A stretch of DNA of 64,000 bases from Pseudomonas sp. PDNC002 (GTDB lineage Bacteria; Pseudomonadota; Gammaproteobacteria; Pseudomonadales; Pseudomonadaceae), in assembly GCF_016919445.1 (NCBI RefSeq), contig NZ_CP070356.1, positions 3,488,001 through 3,552,000 on the forward strand. The letters are read 5' to 3'. Below the pieces are notes generated by a model. It was not told where the DNA came from and did not search any database. It was given only the letters and a program-made list of their open reading frames with translations. The translations under genes were made by a program, and so were the position numbers. Of this stretch, positions 43,905 to 52,880 are shown piece after piece. The stretch's first letter is position 1; each line of letters opens with the position of its first letter.

Positions 43905-45941
43905 TCATTCCCGCACGTTGCGGTACAGCATCGCCCGCGAGGTCTCGTGCATGGCGCGGGTCAGCGTGGCAAGGCGTTCGAACTCTTCCGGGTGCTGCGC
44001 CGCGACGTTCTCCTTCGGCGTCGGCGAATAGATGTCGTGCAGCGTCGGCGAACTGCCGTCGTGCTGCATCTGCAGCAGAAAGCGCCGGGTAACGCCGCCG
44101 ATGACCGGGAAGGTGCCCTCGCGCAAGACCAGCGGCACCACGCGCTCGCCTTCGGGAGCCGGCTGCAGCAGGTCGCGGCCCATGCCGCCGTTGTCGTAGG
44201 GCTTGCCGAGCAGGCCGAGCACGGTGGGCAGCAGATCCGCCAGGCCCACGGCTTCGTCGAATACGCGCGGCTGCAGGAAACCGGGCGCGTAGATCATCAG
44301 CGGCACGTTGTTGCTTTCCAGTCCGAGCTGCTCGAAGCCGGGCGCCATGTGCGGAATCTGGCTGATACGGGTGTTGTGGTCGCCAAAGAACACGAAGATG
44401 GTGTTGTCCAGGTAGCCATCGCGTTCGGCCATTTCCAGCAGCTTGCCGATGTTGAAGTCCAGCAGGCGTACCGCGTTGAACTGCGCCAGGCTGCGCGAGC
44501 CGGCGCGCTGTACCTCTTCCAGCGGCAGGTCGAGGGGCTGGAAGCCGTCGTTGTCCGCCGGAATGGTGAAGGGCCGGTGGTTGCCGGAAGTCTGCAGGTA
44601 GGCGAAGAACGGCTGGGCTTTGGGCACGGCGCCGAGGATGCCGGAGCTTTCCTTGAAGAAGTTCAGGTCGGAGATGCCCCAGACATCCACCAGCGGCGAT
44701 TTCCAGTGGCGCTCCTCGAAGAGTTGTACGTCATCGATGCTGCGCTGGATCAGCGCGTTGATGTTCGCCCAACCGGCGTTGCCGCCGATCATGTAGAACT
44801 TCTCGTAGCCGTCCAGGGCATTGATCAGGCTGTGCTGCCGGGAGATCAGCGGGTTGCGCGTGGCGGTCTGCTCGCGGGTGACGTCGGGCACGCCGGTGAC
44901 GCTCGCCCAGACGGTTTTCGCGGTGCCGGTCACCGGCACGTAGAAATGCCTGAAGAACCAGCCTTCGCGGGCGATACGGTCGAGGTTGGGCGTCGGGCCG
45001 AGCGGATTGCCGTAGGCGCCGACGGCGCTGGTGCCCAGCGATTCGAGCATGACGAAGACCACGTTCGGCCGCTTCCCCGCCGCCACCGCCGAAGGCTGCG
45101 CGGCCTGCTGGCGGCGGTAGTCGAGCGCCTGGCCATCGCCGTCGCGGATGCCGAGGTAGTTCGCCATCAGTGGATAGTGCCGGCGCGCCTGGTCCTCGTC
45201 GTACGCCACCGGGTCGATGCGCAAGGTGTCGTAGAGGAATACCACCGGGTTGAGCCCCAGTGCCGCGACCTGCGCGTCGCCGCTGTAGAAGGCGTCGCTC
45301 CAGCGCAGTGGCACCGGGTTCTCCAGGTTGAGGTTGTCGACGCGGCCGAGCAGGCCGAGGAATACCAGCACGGTGACGAACGCGGAGCCGGTGGCGACGG
45401 ACCAGCGCGGGATTGCAGCGGCCGGGCGCTTCAGGGTGACGCGCTCCAGCCAGCGGAAACAGGCGACGGCCAGCGCGAGCGTGGCCAGCCAGCCGAGGGC
45501 GATCCACGCCACCGGGTAGGTCTGCCAGACCATTGCAGTGGAAATCTGCGCGTCCTCGACGAAGCGCAACACGGTCGCGTTGAGGCGTACGCCCAGGTAC
45601 GCGTAGTGGCCGAAATCGACGATGTAGATCAGCAGCAACAGGCCCACGGCGAGCGCCAGGTAGGTGCGCGCGAGCCACAGCACGACACGACTGCGCAGCA
45701 GGTTCAGCCGCGGTAGCCACGCCACCAGTGCCAGTGGCAGGGCAACCAGCAGCGCCAGGCGCAGATCGAAGCGCAGGCCGATGCCCAGTGTGCGGACGAC
45801 GTCGTCGTGGTCGCCGATGGCTGACCACGGCAGGCCGGAATAGCCCAGCAGGAACACACCGCGCAGCAGTGCGAAGAGGGTGAAGAGCATGGCGACGACC
45901 CCTGCGAGGTAGCGCAGGCGGCGGGAGCGAATCCAACTCAT
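43905..45941 (-). CDS. LTA-synthase-type membrane sulfatase/phosphoglycerol transferase
   Basis: A 678-residue protein. Five N-terminal membrane helices (to ~residue 190) precede a sulfatase-fold alkaline-phosphatase-like domain. Metal and nucleophile sites are VVFVMLESLGTSAVGAYGNP and VTGTAKTVWASVTGVPD, with FVFFGDHNTRISQIP near 520. It ends in the region EEFERLATLTRAMHETSRAML. The family includes LtaS, OpgB and related transferases that move phosphoglycerol or phosphoethanolamine onto surface glycans or lipids. The start overlaps the preceding small membrane protein gene by 4 nt, so it is in an operon with it and the sialidase-like gene. Confidence 0.82.
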   Translation of the reverse strand: MSWIRSRRLRYLAGVVAMLFTLFALLRGVFLLGYSGLPWSAIGDHDDVVRTLGIGLRFDLRLALLVALPLALVAWLPRLNLLRSRVVLWLARTYLALAVGLLLLIYIVDFGHYAYLGVRLNATVLRFVEDAQISTAMVWQTYPVAWIALGWLATLALAVACFRWLERVTLKRPAAAIPRWSVATGSAFVTVLVFLGLLGRVDNLNLENPVPLRWSDAFYSGDAQVAALGLNPVVFLYDTLRIDPVAYDEDQARRHYPLMANYLGIRDGDGQALDYRRQQAAQPSAVAAGKRPNVVFVMLESLGTSAVGAYGNPLGPTPNLDRIAREGWFFRHFYVPVTGTAKTVWASVTGVPDVTREQTATRNPLISRQHSLINALDGYEKFYMIGGNAGWANINALIQRSIDDVQLFEERHWKSPLVDVWGISDLNFFKESSGILGAVPKAQPFFAYLQTSGNHRPFTIPADNDGFQPLDLPLEEVQRAGSRSLAQFNAVRLLDFNIGKLLEMAERDGYLDNTIFVFFGDHNTRISQIPHMAPGFEQLGLESNNVPLMIYAPGFLQPRVFDEAVGLADLLPTVLGLLGKPYDNGGMGRDLLQPAPEGERVVPLVLREGTFPVIGGVTRRFLLQMQHDGSSPTLHDIYSPTPKENVAAQHPEEFERLATLTRAMHETSRAMLYRNVRE

Positions 45942-46585
45942 CGATCGGTCTCGGCGAAGTCCGCGGGGTGCGGGCGGCGCGCATGGCGCCGCTGTTGAAG
46001 AGCGGTCCGGGCTCGGCGGAAGGCGGCCAGGCCGGCCCATTTCAGGCACCAGGCCCAGGCGTAGAGCGACAGCAGCGGATCGATCAGGTAGTTCCAGTAG
46101 TTGCCGATTCCGTCGCCGCGCAGCGCGTAGGCCAGGGTGGCGAGCAGCAGCATCGCCGCGCCAGGACCGTTGCCGGTCAGCAGGAAGCCGAACGTCAGGA
46201 CGGCCATGGCCAGCAGCAGCCAACCAGGCTCGTAGCCCCAGCGATACGGATCCAGGTAGCTCAGCCCCAGCGAGGCCGGGTAAAGCACCAGGGCCATCAG
46301 CGCGAGGACCAGCAACACGTCGCGTTGCTGCGCAGGGCGAATCCGCAGGACGCCGAAGCGCGCCAGGGTAAAACATGCCAAAAGGACCAGCAGGCTGATG
46401 GACACTTCATGGGTGAAGCTGCGTACCGCAACGGCCAGGGGCATGCCATCCACCGGCAGGAACGTCAGGCCGGTCGCCACGGCGAGTTTCAGCGCCTGCC
46501 AGCGGCGCGTCGTGCCGAAGGGCGCGGCCATCAGGAAGAGGAACAGGGCGAGCCCGAGGTGCGCTTGCCAGAGTGCGAGCATCAT
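45938..46585 (-). CDS. Small polytopic membrane protein (unknown function)
   Basis: A 215-residue protein of about seven hydrophobic helices (AHLGLALFLFLMAAPFGTT, ISLLVLLACFTLARFGVL, DVLLVLALMALVLYP, WLLLAMAVLTFGFLLTG) with a basic C-terminal tail. The frame is longer upstream, but ATG 46585 has GGAGG 7 nt ahead and overlaps the sialidase stop by 4 nt. It overlaps the sulfatase start by 4 nt. I do not recognise the family. Genes of this kind next to LtaS-like sulfatases could help deliver the substrate. Confidence 0.65.
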   Translation of the reverse strand: MMLALWQAHLGLALFLFLMAAPFGTTRRWQALKLAVATGLTFLPVDGMPLAVAVRSFTHEVSISLLVLLACFTLARFGVLRIRPAQQRDVLLVLALMALVLYPASLGLSYLDPYRWGYEPGWLLLAMAVLTFGFLLTGNGPGAAMLLLATLAYALRGDGIGNYWNYLIDPLLSLYAWAWCLKWAGLAAFRRARTALQQRRHARRPHPADFAETDR

Positions 46586-47859
46586 CGTTTTTCCTCCACC
46601 CAGGCATCGCTGAAGCTGACGTGCTTGATGAACGTGTCGTTCCACGAATAGACGAGGTGATATGCGCCAGCGGCGTCGCGGGCGAAGTAGGGATACTCGT
46701 ACTCGAAGCGGCATTGGCCGGATTCGCACATGCGTTGGCTGACGCTGGCCAGGAAGGTCTGCTCGAGGCTGCCCGGCTGTTGCGCGTCGACGTTTTGCCA
46801 GGCCTTGCCGATCAGCGCGCGGAACACCTCCGGCGCCACCGGATCGCCCCAGGGGTCGGGGGATTCGTCGAGCTGCTCGATCAGCCGCCAGTCGCGTAGC
46901 TGGGCGTCGGTCTCGTAGAGCGTCAGGCGGAAACGGCCGTCTTCCAGGTCGTTCATCGCCACCAGCAGGTTGCCGTTGGCACGGCCCACGGCGGCGAGGG
47001 AAGAGTTGGGATTGCTGGGTTCCACCGGCACCGGTGCGCTCCAGCTCTGCCCGGCATCCAGGGTGTGGCTGGCCAGTACGCGGTGGTGTCGCTCACCGGC
47101 GTAGCGGAGGAGGGCGACGGCCCGCCGGCCATCCTGCGCGACCACGGTGGGTTGCAGTGAGTGTTTGCCCTTGCTGATGCGGAATTTGTCGCGCACGTCG
47201 CCCTCCGGGCCCAGGTAGAGGTACTCGGCGAACTTGCCCATGAACTCGTGGTAGACCGGCAGGCCGATGGAGCCGTCGCGATGGAATACCGGTGCGCCGC
47301 GCACCAGCGTGCTGAGGTTGAGGAAGGGCGTGGTCACCAACTGGCGCGGGGTGCTCCAGTGCTTGCCCAGGTCATCGGAGTACATCGCATTGATCGCGCT
47401 GCCGGCCCAGCCGCCTACCGAGACGGAGACGTAGAACAGCCACAGGCGGTTGTCCGGCGACAGCGCGACGACCGGATTGCCGAGCTTGCGGATGTTCTTG
47501 CGTACGGCCTGTTCGGTGCCCAGGCGGGTAGCCAGGACGCGCTCATCGGACCACTGCCGACTGATCGGATCGAACGTGGCCGCGCGAATCTGCACGTCGG
47601 CGGCGCCCTCGCGGCTGCCAGCGAACCAGGTGGCCATCAGCGCGCCGTTGGGCAATGTGGCGAGTGATGCGGAATGTACGAAGTCGCGCATGTCGGAGGA
47701 CGCGAAACGCCGCGTCAGGCTGGCGGGTGCCGCGCCTGGCGCAGGCGACACCGCGCCCGGCGCGAAGTCGCTGACTTCGAAGGATGGCGACTGGTACCAG
47801 GCGAAGCCGAAGATGGCGACGACAAGCAGGGCAACGACGGATCGGATGGGCGAGATCAT
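46582..47859 (-). CDS. Sialidase-like (BNR/Asp-box) membrane-anchored protein
   Basis: A 425-residue protein: an N-terminal hydrophobic anchor (residues ~7-23, SVVALLVVAIFGFAWYQ) and then a six-bladed sialidase-like propeller. Asp-boxes are visible as SDDLGKHWS and LDAGQSWS, with DMRDFVHSASLATLPNGALM near the start. This is the exo-sialidase/BNR fold and could be a glycan hydrolase or a sugar-binding protein. The start at ATG 47859 has GAGG about 8 nt ahead; GTG 47868 is the alternative. It precedes the membrane protein and sulfatase genes, with 4-nt overlaps. Confidence 0.75.
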   Translation of the reverse strand: MISPIRSVVALLVVAIFGFAWYQSPSFEVSDFAPGAVSPAPGAAPASLTRRFASSDMRDFVHSASLATLPNGALMATWFAGSREGAADVQIRAATFDPISRQWSDERVLATRLGTEQAVRKNIRKLGNPVVALSPDNRLWLFYVSVSVGGWAGSAINAMYSDDLGKHWSTPRQLVTTPFLNLSTLVRGAPVFHRDGSIGLPVYHEFMGKFAEYLYLGPEGDVRDKFRISKGKHSLQPTVVAQDGRRAVALLRYAGERHHRVLASHTLDAGQSWSAPVPVEPSNPNSSLAAVGRANGNLLVAMNDLEDGRFRLTLYETDAQLRDWRLIEQLDESPDPWGDPVAPEVFRALIGKAWQNVDAQQPGSLEQTFLASVSQRMCESGQCRFEYEYPYFARDAAGAYHLVYSWNDTFIKHVSFSDAWVEEKR

Positions 47860-47869
47860 GGAACGCACC

Positions 47870-48145
47870 TCACCGCCGAACGACCGGCTCGGCCTTCACC
47901 AGGGCGAAGGTGACGGGGTGGAAATACAGCTCGACGCGGTGGCTCAGTGGATTGAAGCCGTAGATCTCATAGCAATTGCCGGGCGTGACGCGGAACTTGG
48001 TGATGCGATAGCCCTGCTGCTTCATTGCCGAGCGGAACGCGGATTCCTGCTTCCAGGTGGATTTGTCGGCGCGGGTACATTGTGTGTCCGCGTGGACGAG
48101 AGGGGCGCTGCCTAGCGCAATGAGGGACAACCAGAGCTTCCACAT
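47870..48145 (-). CDS. Periplasmic PepSY-domain protein
   Basis: A 91-residue protein with a signal peptide (MWKLWLSLIALGSAPLVHA|DT). The rest, KQESAFRSAMKQQGYRITKF, then VTPGNCYEIYGFNPLSHRVE and LYFHPVTFALVK, is one PepSY-like domain. These small exported domains often inhibit or sense proteases. It ends 10 nt before the sialidase-like gene and may be the operon's first gene. The AT-rich segment 48184-48235 upstream is the likely promoter region. Confidence 0.75.
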   Translation of the reverse strand: MWKLWLSLIALGSAPLVHADTQCTRADKSTWKQESAFRSAMKQQGYRITKFRVTPGNCYEIYGFNPLSHRVELYFHPVTFALVKAEPVVRR

Positions 48146-48423
48146 GAGGCTTACCCGGACCGATCGAGGGCGCCAAGTTAGGAAGCCAAATGTGAATAAA
48201 ATGTTAAATATAACAAGCAGTTACACTGATTTCACGCTGGCTTCCGGCAGCCTTTCCGGCTGCATTCCGGTCAGCGTAACGGTTGATTGAAAGCCACGCC
48301 AAATCGCTTTTGATGACTTTCTGTTTCGTCGCTGCGGTACAGCGCGGGCAGGTGTCGCGCCCTGGCATGTCGAGGGGGAACGGCCAGGGCGATGGAGCAT
48401 CAGACGATGCCCCGGAAGGCAGT

Positions 48424-48852
48424 TCAGGCCGGGACGCCGAGGATGACGTGGGATGCCTTGATCACGGCGGTGGCTTGCGCACCGGGTACCAGGCCCAGCT
48501 CGTGGACGGCGTCGCGGGTCACGATCGAGTAGACCTTGGTGCCACCGGCCAACTCGATCACCACTTCCGCGTTGACCGCGCCGTCCGCCACACTGACGAC
48601 CTTGCCGGTCAGGCAGTTGCGCGCGGACAGGCGAATGCCGCCGGCATCGGTCATCAGCATCACCCAGGGCGCCTTGACCAGCGCGACGGCCTCGACACCG
48701 ACCGCCAGCTTCAAGCTGTCGACGCTTTCCATGGTGACGACCGCGACCAGGGTTTCACCGCCGGCGAGTTCCAGCACGACCTCGCTGTTCACCGCGCCGG
48801 GGCGCAACTCGCGGACTTTCCCGTTGAAGACGTTACGTGCACTGACTTTCAT
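48424..48852 (-). CDS. Molybdate-binding di-Mop protein
   Basis: A 142-residue protein made of two tandem Mop/TOBE domains of about 70 residues. Each begins with ISARN/LSARN-type wording (MKVSARNVFNGKVRELRPGA and RLSARNCLTGKVVSVADGAV) and contains the 'G-a-v-n-x-E-V-v-x-x-l-a-g-g' core. Such proteins bind and store molybdate or tungstate. The start at 48852 has GAGG 7 nt ahead. No molybdate transporter or molybdoenzyme gene is in the window. Confidence 0.85.
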   Translation of the reverse strand: MKVSARNVFNGKVRELRPGAVNSEVVLELAGGETLVAVVTMESVDSLKLAVGVEAVALVKAPWVMLMTDAGGIRLSARNCLTGKVVSVADGAVNAEVVIELAGGTKVYSIVTRDAVHELGLVPGAQATAVIKASHVILGVPA

Positions 48853-48927
48853 TCCTGTACCTCGGTTAGGTGGAAAACCTGACCAGAGCATCAAGAAACG
48901 CTATGTAATTGCTACTACGACGATTGG

Positions 48928-49269
48928 TCAGGCCTTGATGTAGACCCACGCCTGCAATCCGGATTGCAGGCGCACGCTGACACGGTGGTAATCGGCGACT
49001 TCATAGGCGTCCGCTGCCAGCAGTTCGTCCGCGGTGATCTGGAAGACGGTGCCGGCAACCCGATCGCTATCCACCCCGCTGGGTTGAACGATGGGATGGT
49101 GGGTCTTGCCGCTGGTGGCCAGTACGGCGGGATCGGTGATTTCCACCCAGTCCTCTCGAAAGCCCACCAGGGCATCGGCATGACCCTGCAACTCGCGGCC
49201 GAAGCTGGCCAGCTGCACGGCCTTGTCCTGCAGGGTGCCGTAGGAGAACAGCAGTACGGTGTCGCTCAT
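48928..49269 (-). CDS. Gamma-glutamylcyclotransferase-like (AIG2-type) protein
   Basis: A 113-residue protein with the glycine-tyrosine loop FSYGTLQDKAVQLASFG near the start and VAGTVFQITADELLAADAYE in the middle. These are features of the GGCT/AIG2 fold. The family opens gamma-glutamyl compounds to 5-oxoproline, but many small bacterial members have unknown substrates. It lies 17 nt after an M24 peptidase gene, so a peptide-processing link is possible. Confidence 0.72.
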   Translation of the reverse strand: MSDTVLLFSYGTLQDKAVQLASFGRELQGHADALVGFREDWVEITDPAVLATSGKTHHPIVQPSGVDSDRVAGTVFQITADELLAADAYEVADYHRVSVRLQSGLQAWVYIKA

Positions 49270-49286
49270 CGTGGCTTGGCTCCCGG

Positions 49287-49952
49287 TCAGGCCAGCAGGT
49301 CTTCATAGAAGGCGCCGTAGGCTTTGCTCGGGTGGGCGATCTGGATCTCCAGGATCCACAGCCCACCATTGGGGTGTTCGGCGTAGTCGCCCAGATCGCC
49401 CGCGCGGTAGATGGCGTGGGGGAAGTCGCTGACCCGGTGGCCCTTGATGTCGAGATTGAGTACCCAGCCCATCGCTTCGGCTTCCGCCCGGGCGAAATCG
49501 TACAGCTCGACGCCGCTGCAGCCGGTGCTGCGCCAGCGGGCTTCGACACGCTCGAACAGGGACTTCGCCGCCGCCGCGCAGGCCGTCATTTCAGGGTCGT
49601 CACCCATCACGAAGGTGGCGCCGGCGTCGCCTTCATGACCGCGCCAGACTACGCCCATGTCGATGAAGAAGATGTCGTGCTCGCCCAGCAGCGGATTGCC
49701 GTCCGAGCGTTGCTTGAAAGTCTTCAGGGTATTGGCGCCGAAGCGGATCAGCAACGGGTGCCAGATACGTTCCATCCCCAGGTCGGTCAGTACCTGCTTG
49801 CCAATGGCGACGGCTTCCAGCTCGCTCATTCCAGGGCGGATCGCGGCGGCGATCGCGTCCACGGCTTCCCAGGTTCGGGCCTGGGCGTACTGCATCGATT
49901 CCAGCGCGTAACTCGCGCCGACGGCTTCCTTGGCGTACACGGCAGTATTCAT
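49287..49952 (-). CDS. M24-family metallopeptidase-like protein
   Basis: A 221-residue protein with the pita-bread fold of methionine aminopeptidase/proline dipeptidase. Metal-ligand candidates are visible: IFFIDMGVVW and EGDAGATF (Asp, Asp), GHRVSDFPHAIY (His), LEIQIAHPS (Glu) and FYEDLLA (Glu) at the C-terminus. It is shorter than typical members (about 250-400). The ATG at 49952 was chosen over 50063 because the upstream part has no family character. It is followed by the GGCT-like gene at 17 nt. Confidence 0.7.
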   Translation of the reverse strand: MNTAVYAKEAVGASYALESMQYAQARTWEAVDAIAAAIRPGMSELEAVAIGKQVLTDLGMERIWHPLLIRFGANTLKTFKQRSDGNPLLGEHDIFFIDMGVVWRGHEGDAGATFVMGDDPEMTACAAAAKSLFERVEARWRSTGCSGVELYDFARAEAEAMGWVLNLDIKGHRVSDFPHAIYRAGDLGDYAEHPNGGLWILEIQIAHPSKAYGAFYEDLLA

Positions 49953-50105
49953 TGGGCACTCTCTGCGAAGTGGCTCATCGGGTCGAACTTTCGGCATATA
50001 GAGTTCTACATAGCGATGGGCGAACGCAACCCGTATCGCAGCGGCGTCGCCGGCATATGGCATCGCAGGGGAAGCCCCGCCGGTGCGCGGCGGGGCGGAT
50101 ACGCC

Positions 50106-51242
50106 TCAGGCAGCGTGTTCCTTCTCGCGCCCGGCGCGAACGTCGAAGGCGCCACCGGTGAGCACGCCGTCCACGGTCACGCGGCCCTTGCCGGGCAGCA
50201 GCGGAAACACCAGTTCGGCGAAGCGATAGGCCTCTTCCAGGTGCGGATAGCCGGAGAGCACGAAGCTGTCCACGCCCAACGCGGCGTATTCCAGCAGGCG
50301 GGCGGCGACGGTTTCCGCATCGCCCACCAGCGCGGTACCGGCGCCGCCGCGCACCAGGCCGACCCCGGCCCAGAGGTTAGGCGCGACTTCCAGTTTGTTG
50401 CGGTCACCGCCATGCAGCGCGGCCATGCGTTGCTGGCCGACGGAATCCATCTTCGCGTAGTTGGTCTGCGCGGCGGCGATGGTGGCGTCGTCGAGGTGGC
50501 TGATGAGTTCGTCCGCGGCGGCCCAGGCCTTTTCATTCGTCTCGCGGACGATCACATGCAGGCGCACACCGAAGCGCACGGTGCGGCCCTGGCGGGCGGC
50601 GCGTTCGCGCACGTCGGCGATCTTCTCGGCGACCGCCGCCGGTGGCTCGCCCCAGGTCAGGTAGGCGTCGACGTGCTTGGCCGCCAGCTCGTGGGCGGCC
50701 GGCGAGGAACCGCCGAAGTACAGCGGCGGATAGGGCTTCTGGACGGGCGGGAAGAAATTCTGTGCGCCGTTCACCTTCAGGTGTTCGCCGTCGAAGTCCA
50801 CCGTTTCGCCGGACAGCAGGCGGCGCCAGATGCTGAGGAATTCATCGGATGCCGCGTAGCGCTGGTCGTGGCTGAGGAATACGCCATCGGCTTCCAGTTC
50901 GGTGCTGTCGCCGCCGGGAACGACGTTGAGCAGCAGGCGGCCGCCGCTGGCCTGGTCCAGGGACGCGGCCTGGCGCGCCGAGGCGGTGGGGTTGCCCAGT
51001 GACGTACGCAGCGCCACCAGCAGCTTGATGCGCTGGGTCACCGGCACCAGGCTGGCGGCGGTGACCCACGGATCGAGGCAACTGCTGCCAGTGGGAATCA
51101 GCAGGCCGTCGTAGCCGAGCTGGTCGGCGGCCACGGCGATCTGCCGCATGTACTCGTTGGTCGCCGGGCGGCCGCTGCTGGAGTGGCCCAGGTAGCGGGT
51201 GTCGCCGGAAGTCGGCAGGAACCAGAAAATATCCAGACTCAT
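50106..51242 (-). CDS. FMNH2-dependent monooxygenase, SsuD-like
   Basis: A 378-residue bacterial-luciferase-family protein. The start [19 protein letters not shown] and the segments [54 protein letters not shown] and YLTWGEPP match the alkanesulfonate monooxygenase SsuD pattern. It would split C-S bonds of sulfonates using reduced flavin from a reductase not seen here. GAGG precedes the ATG. The upstream gap (51243-51613) contains short palindromes. Close relatives act on other sulfonates, so substrate specificity is open. Confidence 0.83.
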   Translation of the reverse strand: MSLDIFWFLPTSGDTRYLGHSSSGRPATNEYMRQIAVAADQLGYDGLLIPTGSSCLDPWVTAASLVPVTQRIKLLVALRTSLGNPTASARQAASLDQASGGRLLLNVVPGGDSTELEADGVFLSHDQRYAASDEFLSIWRRLLSGETVDFDGEHLKVNGAQNFFPPVQKPYPPLYFGGSSPAAHELAAKHVDAYLTWGEPPAAVAEKIADVRERAARQGRTVRFGVRLHVIVRETNEKAWAAADELISHLDDATIAAAQTNYAKMDSVGQQRMAALHGGDRNKLEVAPNLWAGVGLVRGGAGTALVGDAETVAARLLEYAALGVDSFVLSGYPHLEEAYRFAELVFPLLPGKGRVTVDGVLTGGAFDVRAGREKEHAA

Positions 51243-51476
51243 GGGGTGTCCTCATTGCCATCGTCGAAATTGGGGCGGTGCCCCGTCGGTGCACGCGTGG
51301 CAAGTTCTCATTGGAATTCGGGCCCGGCGGCCGGCGTCGTTTCCGCAAGGGAGGGAGGAGGGCGGCTGCGCGGCGGGTCCTGGCGGTCAGCAATCGCTGT
51401 GCCAGCGATGCACGCCGCGTGCGCCTGCAGGGAAAGGCGAGGAAGTGTTGCTGGTCCAGCAGTGCTGTTGATTCGA

Positions 51477-51492
51477 TGTTGCTGCAGCAACA
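51477..51492. promoter_or_regulatory. Perfect 16-bp palindrome TGTTGCTGCAGCAACA
   Basis: It lies in the 371-bp divergent region between the SsuD-like gene and the serine acetyltransferase gene. A second, imperfect TGCTGG-t-CCAGCA palindrome is about 30 bp away (around 51448). These may be operator sites, but no other copies were found in the window. The rest of the gap shows no gene. Confidence 0.4.
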
Positions 51493-51613
51493 GTGCGCTA
51501 CATGCGAAAAAGGCATTAGGTTATGCCTTCCGGCGATTTGTCCTGTGCTGTGCGACCGATCAGGATAGGCAACCGTGATTGTTTTTCCCGAATTCAAAGG
51601 AACACAGCAAGCC

Positions 51614-52567
51614 ATGAACGACGCCAACCGACTGAACGAAAATGTCCCGGTGAACTGGCAACTGGCGCAGATCGTCGAGGACCTGCGCGGTGCCCGCAAC
51701 GAGTGGCGTAGCCGCACCGGCCGTCATCCGGAACAGGGTGGCCGCGAGCTGCCGTCGCGTCAGTCCATCGAGGAAGTGGTGGAGCGACTGGCCAGCGCGC
51801 TGTTCCCCATGCGCCTGGGTCCCAACGACCTGCGCGAAGAGAGCGAGGACTTCTTCGTCGGCCACACCCTGGACGCCGCCCTGAATGCGCTGCTGGTGCA
51901 GGCGCGTCTGGAGCTGCGCTACAGCGCTCGGCAACGCGGCGATGTGGTGGACGGGCGGATCGATGAGCACGCCGTGGTGCTGATTCGCGACTTCGCCCGC
52001 GCGCTTCCGCAAATGCGCAAGTTGCTCGATGCCGACGTACTCGCGGCCTTCCAGGGCGACCCCGCGGCACGCAGCGTCGACGAAGTGCTGCTGTGCTATC
52101 CGGGCGTCGTGGCGATCATTCACCACCGCCTCGCGCACCATCTCTACAACGCCGGCCTCCCACTGTTGGCGCGGATGATTTCGGAGCTGGCGCATTCCGC
52201 CACCGGCATCGACATTCACCCCGGCGCACAGATCGGCAGCAGCTTCTTCATCGACCACGGCACCGGCGTGGTCATCGGCGAAACCGCGATCATCGGCAAG
52301 CAGGTGCGCATCTACCAGGCGGTGACCCTGGGTGCCAAGCGCTTCACCGCCGACGAGACCGGCCAACTGCACAAGGGCGAACCGCGCCACCCGATCGTCG
52401 AGGACGAAGTGGTGATCTATGCCGGCGCCACCATTCTCGGTCGCGTGACCATCGGCAAGGGCTCGACCATTGGCGGCAACGTCTGGCTGACCCGCAGCGT
52501 GCCGCCGGGCAGCCAGGTAAGCCAGGCCAGCCTGCAGCACGACGAAAGCCGCTGCGGCAAGGACTGA
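51614..52567 (+). CDS. epsC: Serine O-acetyltransferase, EpsC type
   Basis: A 317-residue serine acetyltransferase. The C-terminal left-handed beta-helix contains HSATGIDIHPGAQIGSSFFI, DHGTGVVIGETAIIGKQVRI and the final hexapeptide repeats (GKGSTIGGNVWLTRSVPPGS). The N-terminal ~150 residues are helical, as in the EpsC branch. It makes O-acetylserine for cysteine synthesis. GTG 51575 would add 13 residues; ATG 51614 follows an AAAGGAA and is preferred. It is divergent from the SsuD-like gene, which fits a sulfur-acquisition theme. Confidence 0.87.
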   Translation: MNDANRLNENVPVNWQLAQIVEDLRGARNEWRSRTGRHPEQGGRELPSRQSIEEVVERLASALFPMRLGPNDLREESEDFFVGHTLDAALNALLVQARLELRYSARQRGDVVDGRIDEHAVVLIRDFARALPQMRKLLDADVLAAFQGDPAARSVDEVLLCYPGVVAIIHHRLAHHLYNAGLPLLARMISELAHSATGIDIHPGAQIGSSFFIDHGTGVVIGETAIIGKQVRIYQAVTLGAKRFTADETGQLHKGEPRHPIVEDEVVIYAGATILGRVTIGKGSTIGGNVWLTRSVPPGSQVSQASLQHDESRCGKD

Positions 52568-52880
52568 CCGACAGGCTGAGCGGAGCGGGGAGTTGACAGC
52601 TCCCACGCTCCTTCAGCAGTATCTGTCGGACTTTTCCTGCATCGGAACTTCCATGTTCTCCATCCACGACCACGCGCTTTCCGCTTCGGGCCTTCTTGCC
52701 CGGGCTTGCGTGTGCGTGGCCGTTGCCAAGAAATCCAAGAAACAGTCGCTCATTTGACCGGGGCGCTGTCCCGTCAGATGGGCTGACAGGACACAAGGCG
52801 CAAGGTCGAAACCTCCCCCCGCTTGAATCCCGCACCCTCCCTGACGGCGACCCGACGGTCAGCCACAAGGAGTTTTTTGC
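52568..52880. other. Intergenic stretch, no gene seen
   Basis: The 313 bp between the serine acetyltransferase and dapA-like genes hold no supported coding region. A small inverted pair around CTGAC...GTCAG (52843-52863) and the AAGGAG of the next gene are the only marks I can point to. Confidence 0.35.

Noticed and set aside
44731-45984. 417-residue reverse-strand frame inside the sulfatase gene
   Set aside because: Out of frame with the sulfatase reading, which carries the metal and nucleophile motifs. Arg/Pro-rich shadow.
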